DNA of 36,144 bases from an uncultured Bacteroidota bacterium (GTDB lineage Bacteria > Bacteroidota > Bacteroidia > Bacteroidales > VadinHA17): assembly GCA_937864815.1 (NCBI GenBank), contig CALMJY010000081.1, forward strand, positions 1 to 36,144, given 5' to 3'. A program made the translations under genes and the position numbers. The notes beneath the pieces were generated by a model that saw nothing but the letters and a program-made list of their open reading frames with translations, was not told the DNA's origin and searched no databases. Shown in pieces: positions 25,175 through 33,286 of the stretch (position 1 is the stretch's first letter; every line of letters starts with the position of its first letter).

Positions 25175-27862
25175 TCAATGATGTTCCTTATGATCATTTA
25201 CCGAGGTATGCTGATGAAAATATCCCATTTCATGCATCCTGTTATGAATTATCCTGTGGGAAGATGTAAGTACCATCTTCATCCTCTTATAGATTTTGTC
25301 TTCCGCCCTTGTGCCTATGGTGTCAAGATAAGCCATGGCTCCTTCAATCTGGTCGAGAATTGTCAATGCATCCTCTGCCACGATCATCGGTGAGTTTTTT
25401 ACACTGACCATCACCGGCGATGTATGGGCGGCGATAATCTCAGGCCTCCCGGGGTAGTGTCCTCTGACCAGGACAGCAATCCACGAACTTTTTGATATTT
25501 TAAAACTCCAGGTGCCTTTTCCCTGCCATTGTGAAAGGGAGACACTCTCCTTAACTTCGCCATTGACAATCAGTTCGATCCTGCTCATTGGAATTGTTAC
25601 ACTTTCAACTTCCCAGCTGATATTTACTGTTCCCCCTGATGAGGGCATTTCAATCCTGCTGCCGGCAGGTTTTCCTTCAACATTAAATTCAATCAGCGGA
25701 CCATAAGTCACAAAAGTATTTCCGCGTCTGACAGCTTCTTTCCATTCTTCATAACTGAACTCCCGGTCTTTGCCAATATTAGCATAGGTTCTGACTGCTC
25801 CGACAGCTGTGGCTGCATCCATTTTATCGGTTCCGCCCACTGCAGCTACAAAATATCCGCAGTTCAGATAACGGTACCAGTCCATCAGGGAATACGGATC
25901 AATTCCTCCATAGAGCCATGAACCCGATGTCATCTCCACTCCGTCAACGCCTCCTGTTATTATTGCAGAGGCATTTTCCAGCCTTGGATTCGGGAAATGA
26001 GGCAGAATGACCACACCGTTCTGTTTTTTGCACTGCTGTGCCCATTCTGTGAGCAGTATTTCAACCGGGTCCCCGATTGCAGATTCATCGGGCCCGCCTA
26101 CAGTCATCGGTGCAATTATATTCCCCTCATAGCCAAGAAGGGAAATATGCCCCATAACGTGCTGCCTGTTCTCTGTACCAACCCTTACAAGATATTCTCC
26201 ATCACCTCCGGCAGTTTTTAAACCATAAGTGGTTTTACCATCAAAGTCGCCAACATTTGTCATTAATTCACCCCACTGGCTTGCAAGCAGGTTTACAACA
26301 TTCACTCCCTCACCGCTTCCTTCAAGCAGTGCAGATCCGGGTGATAAAAAGTGTACATGAGTGTCAGCCGATACCCAGCCTTTTTCCCTCCATTGAAGCG
26401 TTTTTTCAATTTCCAGGGTAATTACTTCAGTTTCGGGCGAAATCTCAATGACTTTTCTTATTGGTGTAATTTCGAATCCTTTCGAAATCTCAACATATAC
26501 TTTGCCGGAAGGCAGATTTATTGTTGTCTCACCGGGTATATAGGTACAGTTATGTCTTCCCATATTAACATAATCGACACTGTAATCTTCAAACCAGTTG
26601 TTGTTAGGTTGACGGTTCCTGTCGACAGGGACCAGTAATTCTCCATACTCACCATGAGCATGAAACTTCACCGGAACTGTTTTTCCGGACTCTTTTTCAA
26701 TTACCCTGATTTTTACTTTGCGGTTTGCAGGTTTAATTTCAATAATATTACTGTTATGGACAGTTATGCCTGAGAGTGGAAGCGGTTCCTGACCTTCAAG
26801 GTAAAGCCTGGCATCAGGATGTGCCGCATATTCAACAATTACCTCATTAGCTGATTTTTCCGGTACTTTATTGTTATAAGTCCCGCTCCAGTCTTTATCA
26901 GGGTAGACCTGTCTTGGCGTAACTGAAATAACCTGACCAAGATCAATTCCGATAACAGACAGTAAACTGGTTGTACCGGAAACAATATTTTCCGGAAGTG
27001 TTATGAGGGCTTTTTTCCTTGTATCCCAGCGCAGGGGATTTGACTTGACATTTCCCAGAGTAATTGCAGAAATTAATACAGGTGTTTGATTCAGAGGTTC
27101 GAATCGTATTCCACGTACCTTTTTCTCAGGATGAGGGTTTTCCCAGGCCCAGAGCCAGTTAATCCAGTTTCCCCTGTCATTCCATCCTGCCAGTGTCTGG
27201 GCCCTTCCCCATTCATTATTGGCCATGGGCTGCCGGAGATCAATCGGACCCGGTTTTTGATATGCTACTGATTCAATGCAATTTTCGCCCCAGATCTGCT
27301 GGAACATCCCTATATGATATCGATTTCTGACTGAAAGACTTAACTCCTGCCCGTCCTCAAAAATTATTACATATCTTGCTATCTCCTGATTAAGAAGACC
27401 AATTCCCCTGAAAGGCTTTTCATAAAAACCGCTGGCATTTTTCTTAAGATCATACCTGTCGGCGGCATGCATAAATATAATCCAGTTACCAGATGATGGA
27501 GTAAAATCCATCTTATAAGCTTTATCCTTCAGGAAAATAATTTTATCCGGTATATTAAACGGAATACCCCATGCAACTGATTTTCCTGAAGGTGCATACT
27601 TTAAAGACTCTGCCATTTTAACTGAAACAGAAGTGGAGTCAATTCCGGAAAATGTTAAATTGCCTTTAATTACCAGGGGTTCAAAAAGAGGAGATGCAGG
27701 GCCATCGGAAATTGCATTTACAGGGCCAGAAGTTAAAGGTATTCCTGCCTCATTTTTTTCGTCAATTATCCTCGACAGACCGGAAATAGAAGATCCGGAA
27801 ACCAGTGCGGTTGTTGTCAGGGTTTTCAGGAAGTTTCGTCTGGAGTTGCCTTTGTAGGTCAT
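25175..27862 (-). CDS. Tat-exported CehA/McbA family metallohydrolase
   Basis: The ATG at 27862 gives 895 residues and a twin-arginine signal (SRRNFLKTLTTTALVSGSS); the longer frame to 27961 adds 33 residues that mask it. The first 480 residues are beta-rich and carry carbohydrate-binding-like segments (WNDRGNWINWLWAWENPHPEKK). The C-terminal half is a PHP-like hydrolase of the CehA/McbA type, with metal-site motifs SADTHVHF near 500, MGHISLLG, VILPHFPNP near 620 and AVGGTDK near 677. Relatives hydrolyse carbamates or phosphoesters; the substrate here is unknown. Tat export suggests that it folds with its metal in the cytoplasm. It ends with a histidine-rich tail (HQHTSVNDHKEHH). It is monocistronic. 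Confidence 0.85.
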   Translation of the reverse strand: MTYKGNSRRNFLKTLTTTALVSGSSISGLSRIIDEKNEAGIPLTSGPVNAISDGPASPLFEPLVIKGNLTFSGIDSTSVSVKMAESLKYAPSGKSVAWGIPFNIPDKIIFLKDKAYKMDFTPSSGNWIIFMHAADRYDLKKNASGFYEKPFRGIGLLNQEIARYVIIFEDGQELSLSVRNRYHIGMFQQIWGENCIESVAYQKPGPIDLRQPMANNEWGRAQTLAGWNDRGNWINWLWAWENPHPEKKVRGIRFEPLNQTPVLISAITLGNVKSNPLRWDTRKKALITLPENIVSGTTSLLSVIGIDLGQVISVTPRQVYPDKDWSGTYNNKVPEKSANEVIVEYAAHPDARLYLEGQEPLPLSGITVHNSNIIEIKPANRKVKIRVIEKESGKTVPVKFHAHGEYGELLVPVDRNRQPNNNWFEDYSVDYVNMGRHNCTYIPGETTINLPSGKVYVEISKGFEITPIRKVIEISPETEVITLEIEKTLQWREKGWVSADTHVHFLSPGSALLEGSGEGVNVVNLLASQWGELMTNVGDFDGKTTYGLKTAGGDGEYLVRVGTENRQHVMGHISLLGYEGNIIAPMTVGGPDESAIGDPVEILLTEWAQQCKKQNGVVILPHFPNPRLENASAIITGGVDGVEMTSGSWLYGGIDPYSLMDWYRYLNCGYFVAAVGGTDKMDAATAVGAVRTYANIGKDREFSYEEWKEAVRRGNTFVTYGPLIEFNVEGKPAGSRIEMPSSGGTVNISWEVESVTIPMSRIELIVNGEVKESVSLSQWQGKGTWSFKISKSSWIAVLVRGHYPGRPEIIAAHTSPVMVSVKNSPMIVAEDALTILDQIEGAMAYLDTIGTRAEDKIYKRMKMVLTSSHRIIHNRMHEMGYFHQHTSVNDHKEHH

Positions 27863-28324
27863 GATGTAAGGTTTTAAATGAATATCTGATGTCTCACACT
27901 GAAGCAAAATTTGAAACAGGAACTTTTCAGGATGAAATTTAAAAAATTCAGCCTGATTCACAAAATAATTCTAACTTGATTAATTCATAAATGTATTTAT
28001 TACGCTTTATACTCCTGACCCAGTCGACCTCTCCCCAAACCCCTCCCCCGAGGTGGGAGGGGCTTAATTCCAAGATGGATGTGGCTCTGGAAGTCATCCC
28101 CCTCTCACATCGGGAGAGGGGGACCAAGGGGGTGAGGCCGTAGTCCATGAATAATTCAGATTAACGTTTTCATTTTTAGAATTCCTCCTGTGATCATTAA
28201 CGATTGGAAGTTATCACCCCCTGGCAGGTTGCCTTATCAGATCCATTTTTTAATCTGAAGTGAAATAAAGGATAAATTTTTTTTGTATAACTGAACAGTT
28301 CTGATATCTTAACTGAAATTTTAT
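27863..28324. other. Intergenic region with foldback repeat
   Basis: This 462-base gap between divergent genes holds the foldback element at 28026-28140 and otherwise AT-rich sequence without a supportable gene. A 66-codon open frame at 27948-28148 is the element's own translation and is rejected. Confidence 0.6.
28026..28140. repeat. CT/GA-rich foldback element
   Basis: A left arm (28026-28065, cctctccccaaacccctc onward) and a right arm (28081-28140 region, ending ccaagggggtgaggcc) are imperfect inverted copies with an approximately 25-base spacer. Each arm has an internal small palindrome. It is unlike the two other foldbacks in this window in sequence but alike in layout. Confidence 0.65.
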
Positions 28325-29181
28325 TTGAAAAAATCAGTATTGAATAGACATATTCTTGTTATACTTGTTTTAATCTCCGCTGTGACCGCTTCTGTTTCAG
28401 GTCAGGACAGTGAAGATTATCTTGAAATCCGGAAGGTTACAGGCAAAATTAATTTCGACGGTTTCTGTGATGAGCCGCCCTGGGATGATCTTGCCACAAT
28501 TCCAATGACCATGTTCAAGCCTAATCATGGCAGCCAGCCAACTGAAAGATCAGACATATTCGTGACCTTTGATGATGAGTTTTTATATATCGGAGCCAGG
28601 TTGTCCTACCAAAACGGAAGTACAATACGGGCAACAACAAAAAAAAGGGATGGAGCCGAAGGAGGCAGTGATAATTTCGGTATCCTGCTCGACACCTTCA
28701 ATGACAATGAAAACGCTTTGTGCTTTGAGACCAATCCTTCGGGACTGAGGTCGGATTTTACCATCGGTAACGATGCCCAGGTACCTCTTGGAATGATGTC
28801 ATGGAACAGAAGCTGGGATACCTTTTGGGAGGTAAAACCCAATATAATCGATAATGTACTGCATGTAGAATTCCGCATTCCATTAACCAGCTTGCGGTTC
28901 CAGGTAACAGACGGGAACGTGATCATGGGTATGTCGATCTGGAGGCAGATATCAAGCAAACAGGAATGGAATAACTTTCCAAATATCAGTAATGAATTCG
29001 GTAATTTCGGGGTTTGGAAACCTTCACAGGCTCATAAAATCATTTTAAAGGTAATGACCTTTATAAAGTATTTAACGGCGATTATAATACTCATTTAACA
29101 AGGGAAATTCCTGAACTTCCTTTAATGAACAGAAACATTTTTACTGTTAAATATACCTATACGTTTATCCTGCCCAGGTAG
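28325..29181 (+). pseudogene. Decayed CBM9/DUF5916-type gene with internal deletion
   Basis: The first open frame (28325-29098, 257 codons, TTG start) has a signal peptide (ends SVSGQ) and a full CBM9-like domain as in the N-terminal part of DUF5916 outer-membrane proteins: INFDGFCDEPPWDD, YIGARLSYQ, GSDNFGILLDTFND, FETNPSGLRSD, FGVWKPSQA. Intact relatives run to some 700-850 residues with a C-terminal barrel. Here the frame stops about 18 codons past the domain. The next frame (29050-29181) reads GNDLYKVFNGDYN...LPLMNRN and FTVKYTYTF, which looks like the last barrel strand of the same family. So the barrel has been removed by an internal deletion with a frame change near 29046-29050. Confidence 0.75.
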
Positions 29182-29451
29182 GATCCAATTGTTGCAATAT
29201 ATTTAATTGTGGTTTTCATGCCGGAAGTCTCAGGAGTATTGTCCTGCAAGTTATCAGAACAATGGGATAGCTACTGAAAACCTTAACAGAGAAGAATCAT
29301 AAAGAAAAAAATTATATTTGCAAATCCTGTGATTGATGAACGGAAGGGATTAATTAGCAAAAGATCAAGATTCTACTTGTGCTATTTATTGAAAAAACAC
29401 AGAAGGTAATAGGAAAGATAGTGGAGAGTATTAATAAAGTAATTTTAACAT
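29182..29451. other. AT-rich intergenic region
   Basis: No gene is supported. A TATATTTG box is present at 29313-29320, 131 bases before the regulator ATG, and could be a promoter with a long leader. Nothing else stands out. Confidence 0.4.
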
Positions 29452-29811
29452 ATGATAAAATACTATAAAATATTAGTTGCCGACGATGATAAGCATACAC
29501 ACATCATTTTAAAAACTATTTTAAACGATAAATTGTTTGAAATATTTAATGCCTATGATGGCAGCGAAGCGGTTGATATAACTTTCAAGAATCGCATCGA
29601 CTTAATTCTAATGGATCAGAGAATGCCAAATATGGATGGATTAACGGCTGCAAAAACAATCAGAAAAATGTGTCCAAAATTGCCGATAATCTCGATAAGC
29701 GCATATGACCCGGAACCTGATCATTTAAAAGTATTTGATGAATTTATTTCGAAACCGATAGACAAGAAATTATTGAGAAATACCGTTAAAAAACTTTTAA
29801 ATATTCAATAG
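29452..29811 (+). CDS. Single-domain CheY-like response regulator
   Basis: The 119-residue protein is one receiver domain with no output domain: acidic D11-D12-D13, phospho-acceptor D55 in LILMDQRMP, switch serine S83 and lysine K101 in SKPID. It ends 16 bases from the convergent hybrid kinase, whose own receiver is similar in sequence (DGxxAVD, LMDxxMPxMDG). It likely shuttles phosphate or competes with that receiver. Partner is inferred from position. Confidence 0.92.
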   Translation: MIKYYKILVADDDKHTHIILKTILNDKLFEIFNAYDGSEAVDITFKNRIDLILMDQRMPNMDGLTAAKTIRKMCPKLPIISISAYDPEPDHLKVFDEFISKPIDKKLLRNTVKKLLNIQ

Positions 29812-29827
29812 ATATTTATACAAATAG

Positions 29828-31939
29828 TTACTGAAGGTATTTTTCCAGAACCGAAACAAGCTGAGGTTTTGTGATAGGTTTTTCTACGTAATCTGAAAAG
29901 CCTGACCTGAATATTTTATTAATGTCCTCATTATCAGTATAGGCAGTCTGGGCTATTACTGGAACATCAGGTATGACTTTAAGAATTTCTGCAGTGGCAG
30001 TAAAACCATCCATTACCGGCATTTTTATATCCATCAGAACTATATCTATCCTTTTGCCTGAACTGCATATATCAACTGCCTGTTTTCCGTTGACAGCATG
30101 TAATACATTGAAATTGAGTTTTTTGAGATATATCTCAAGAAGCTGATAGCTGAAATTATCATCTTCAGCAATTAATATGGTTGCCTGTCTGTCAGTTCTT
30201 GTCTTTAATTCATTTTTACTGACAGATTCATTTTGAGTTGGTGCTATTTTCCCTTTGATTGGTATGCTGAATGAAAAAACAGAACCTTTACCGGCTTCTG
30301 ATTCAAGTTTTAATTTACCTCCCATAAGTTTTACATATGCATCAGCAATTGAAAGACCAAGGCCCGTTCCGGAGTATGCCCTTGATACACTTCTGTCTAC
30401 CTGATAGAAGCGCTCAAAAATTCTGGATTGTTCCCATAGAGGAATCCCGATACCAGTGTCCTCAATAGAGAACTTAAGCTTATTTTCCTCTTTTATGCAG
30501 CGTAGTATGATCCTTCCCTTATGCGTAAATTTGATAGCATTACCAATTAGGTTTGAGAGTACCTGTATGAGCTTTCCTTCATCAAGAGTCATGATGCAGC
30601 CATCTTTTGGGAAGCCCTTCAGTTCAAGCTTCATATCCAGCCCTTTTTTCTCCGTTTCGGGAAGGAACTGAATATAAAGATTGTTTAGAAGTGATTCGAT
30701 ATCTGAAGTATTTTCATTCAGGCGTACCTGACCTGCCTCTATATGCGATACATTGAAAATATCGTTTATTATGCTGAGCAGCTGATTATTGCTTTGTTGT
30801 ATTATTTCAATGAATTTTCTCTTTTCTGTATCTGTAAGGTCAGGCTGATCAAGTAAACAGGAGAATCCTATTATGGCATTGAGAGGTGTTCTGATCTCAT
30901 GGGAAATGTTATGAAGGAAGGCGGTTTTAAGTTTGTCACTCTCCTCTGCCTTGTCCCTTGCTGACTTAAGATTAGTTATCAGAACTGAGTTTTCAATTGC
31001 CAGTGAGGCAATGTTGGAAATAGTCCTGCACAGGGCTATCTCATGCTCTGAAAATTCATGTAATCTTCCGATAGTCCCAAGAATGATTATGCCATATTTC
31101 TGTCCACTTGCAATAAGAGGAATAAAAAGTAAAGACCTCATATCTCTCTGACTGATAATGATTAACTCTTCGGGAGTCAATTCTTCAAGAGAAATATCCG
31201 GTACAATTAAAGGAGAACCGATTTTAACAGCTTTTGTAACATGCGGATGATTTACCACCAGGGCTTTTCGGAATTCATCGGGAAAACTTTCAGGCAGAGG
31301 AGGAATTGTGGACTCAAGGATCAGATTTCCCTCAATAATCGTATATATGGTTCCGGTATCAAGTCCTACAAGGCGATTTGCCCCGTCAAGAATTTTCTTC
31401 AGGACGACTTTTTTATCTGCTTTTTCAAGCAGGCTGAGTGTAATTTCAAGGAGGACAGCCAGTTCATGGTTCTTTCTCATGATCTGTTCTTCAGTAGCCT
31501 TTTGAGCTGTAATATCACGAATCACTCCGAAGACTTTTCTTGTCACAGAATCATATTCTGCAGTTGAATGAATATCTAATATATCTCCTGTTTCCTGATT
31601 TCTGATCTTGAATTCGACATCGTAAGGTTTGTTTTTTTCAATCAGATCCTTTAAGGCGGAATCAAGAATGGACCTGTATTCAGGTAAAGGCACGCATTTT
31701 GCGATTTCATAATCCATCTCCGGATTTTTCATTCCGTATAGAATCAATGCACCCACCGATCCAAAAATCTTTCTGTTTTCCAGGTGAAGTTCCCAGTTTC
31801 CGCTACGCGAAGCTATTTCTGCACGACTTAGTCTGGATTCATTTCCGCTGTTTTTATACAGATTTATCTCCTCCTCAAGCTGCCTGATTTTAGCTTTAAG
31901 TTGTTCTGTATTCCCTATCATTTCATCTTCAGCAGACAT
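29828..31939 (-). CDS. Soluble hybrid histidine kinase (PAS-GAF-HisKA-HATPase-REC)
   Basis: The 703-residue protein has no signal peptide or membrane segment and should be cytoplasmic. An N-terminal coiled coil (about 10-30) leads to a PAS domain (about 45-150, with the PAC-like GDILDIHSTAEYD) and a GAF domain (about 160-320). HisKA follows with H347 in NISHEIRTPLNAIIGFS. The ATPase has N box (LIQVLSNLIGNAIKFTHKG), G1 (IEDTGIGIP) and G2 (YSGTGLGLSIA). A C-terminal receiver has phospho-acceptor D637 in VLMDIKMP. It lacks an Hpt or output domain, so the adjacent CheY-like protein or an unlinked Hpt is the likely next step. Confidence 0.94.
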   Translation of the reverse strand: MSAEDEMIGNTEQLKAKIRQLEEEINLYKNSGNESRLSRAEIASRSGNWELHLENRKIFGSVGALILYGMKNPEMDYEIAKCVPLPEYRSILDSALKDLIEKNKPYDVEFKIRNQETGDILDIHSTAEYDSVTRKVFGVIRDITAQKATEEQIMRKNHELAVLLEITLSLLEKADKKVVLKKILDGANRLVGLDTGTIYTIIEGNLILESTIPPLPESFPDEFRKALVVNHPHVTKAVKIGSPLIVPDISLEELTPEELIIISQRDMRSLLFIPLIASGQKYGIIILGTIGRLHEFSEHEIALCRTISNIASLAIENSVLITNLKSARDKAEESDKLKTAFLHNISHEIRTPLNAIIGFSCLLDQPDLTDTEKRKFIEIIQQSNNQLLSIINDIFNVSHIEAGQVRLNENTSDIESLLNNLYIQFLPETEKKGLDMKLELKGFPKDGCIMTLDEGKLIQVLSNLIGNAIKFTHKGRIILRCIKEENKLKFSIEDTGIGIPLWEQSRIFERFYQVDRSVSRAYSGTGLGLSIADAYVKLMGGKLKLESEAGKGSVFSFSIPIKGKIAPTQNESVSKNELKTRTDRQATILIAEDDNFSYQLLEIYLKKLNFNVLHAVNGKQAVDICSSGKRIDIVLMDIKMPVMDGFTATAEILKVIPDVPVIAQTAYTDNEDINKIFRSGFSDYVEKPITKPQLVSVLEKYLQ

Positions 31940-32141
31940 CCTTAGATACCAAATTAAAATATTATCACACCAGCAAATAATTATCAGACATGGAAAATAC
32001 TAATTTAGGAAATAATTTTCATAAAGACTGATAGGTCTCCAGGAACTTTTCATGCAGTTTAAATATCGAAAATTCAATAACTATTTTTATCTTTAATTAG
32101 TTAAAGCCAGAACTGTATGCTTAACCTTCTAAATGAATAAT

Positions 32142-33068
32142 ATGAAAAAGCTTTTAGAAATTCTTTTAGCCACAATGCTTATCTGCATTCTAAATGTACA
32201 GTCTGTATCCTGCCAACCCGATCTTCAGTCCGGAAAGCTTATCCCTGTTTATCCGGGATCAGCACTTCAGACTGAGTTTGAGGAAGGTGACAGCAAGATG
32301 TGCTGTAGCTTTATCTCAAATGACAGCTTTGACAAAGTTGTAGGATTCTATGAAAAGGAACTGAAGATAAAGGGTCTTGATCCGAGCGGACTGGCAAACC
32401 AGTTTCCGTATCTGAAACCACAGGTGGATGAAATGCTGAAACAGATGCCGGCAGGTATGAAGATAAGATTCTTTGTTCTGAAAGAGGTGGAATTCCAGGG
32501 TCAGAAGGGTGCTGAGACATTTGAAGTTGTTTATACCGGAAATGGTAGGGTTGAGTTTGATATAAATCCTTCTCAGTTCAAGGAGGAAGATTCTCATTTT
32601 GAGTTTGAATGGAAGGGAGAGGAGGCCCCGGATGAAATGCAGGGAAATCCGGCCAGAGCAAAAGCTCTGCTGCCCGCTCTTCCATCAGCAGCCCCTGCAG
32701 GATTTACAAGGGAAGAACCTTATATGGATGAAATGACCTATTCGGCTGTTAGTGTACAGTTTAGTAAACCAGGCCAGGGAATTGATAACTATTATAGCAT
32801 AATTGTTTCAATAAATGACTATTCAGATAATCCTGAAAGTGTTGCTGAGAATATAAATCCACAATATGACGATGAGAAAGCCATTAAAGTAAAAGGGAAA
32901 TACCCGGGAAGGGAGAAGTTTCTTAAGAACGGTTCAGAATGCATGGCTTATGACAGGATTTTTGCGGTTAAAGACAGATATGTCGTCATCATTTCATGTG
33001 ACAAGGTTTGCGATATGGCTATTATAGACCAGGTTGTCGATAAAATGAAACTTGAGTTGCTTCCCTGA
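32142..33068 (+). CDS. Exported protein of unknown function
   Basis: I do not recognise a named family. The start is ATG 32142, or ATG 32133 three codons upstream. Residues about 1-25 form a signal peptide (ILLATMLICILNVQSVSC); the SVSC end is not a standard lipobox. The mature region has two alpha/beta-looking halves: about 30-150 (VYPGSALQTEFEE, FYEKELKIKGLDPSG, PAGMKIRFFVLK) and about 195-308 (YSAVSVQFSKPG, YYSIIVSINDYS, VDKMKLELLP). They are joined by an A/P-rich linker (KALLPALPSAAPAG). Cysteines occur in a C-C pair near residue 50 and C-x3-C near the C-terminus. The end is 20 bases from the convergent zinc-ribbon gene. Confidence 0.72.
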   Translation: MKKLLEILLATMLICILNVQSVSCQPDLQSGKLIPVYPGSALQTEFEEGDSKMCCSFISNDSFDKVVGFYEKELKIKGLDPSGLANQFPYLKPQVDEMLKQMPAGMKIRFFVLKEVEFQGQKGAETFEVVYTGNGRVEFDINPSQFKEEDSHFEFEWKGEEAPDEMQGNPARAKALLPALPSAAPAGFTREEPYMDEMTYSAVSVQFSKPGQGIDNYYSIIVSINDYSDNPESVAENINPQYDDEKAIKVKGKYPGREKFLKNGSECMAYDRIFAVKDRYVVIISCDKVCDMAIIDQVVDKMKLELLP

Positions 33069-33087
33069 AGAACTGAACTGGTTTTCA

Positions 33088-33279
33088 TTATTGCCCAGGA
33101 TCTTTTTTCATCTCCTTAACAGGAGTAATAACAATTTCATTTTCGCACCTGGGACAGTAATATATTTCGCACCCGGTACAGGCAAAGCAATTTGAGCAGT
33201 GCCTGTATTCCTTTGTACGATCGAATTTCAGACGGCAGGAACCACAGATTATATGATCTTTTCTGACAATCGTTTTCAT
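33088..33279 (-). CDS. Small eight-cysteine zinc-ribbon protein
   Basis: The 63-residue protein has eight cysteines at 12, 15, 28, 31, 34, 37, 42 and 45, in four CxxC pairs (CGSC, CSNC, CTGC, CPRC). This can hold two zinc ions as paired zinc ribbons. There is no signal peptide. Such small proteins can bind nucleic acid or proteins, or act as metal stores; function is unknown. It starts 7 bases after the GH110-like gene on the same strand and is likely cotranscribed, although one product is exported and the other is not. Confidence 0.78.
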   Translation of the reverse strand: MKTIVRKDHIICGSCRLKFDRTKEYRHCSNCFACTGCEIYYCPRCENEIVITPVKEMKKDPGQ

Positions 33280-33286
33280 CAGCTAA

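Noticed and set aside
27948-28148. 66-codon minus-strand open frame
   Set aside because: Most of it is the translation of the foldback element at 28026-28140, with no start context or domain.
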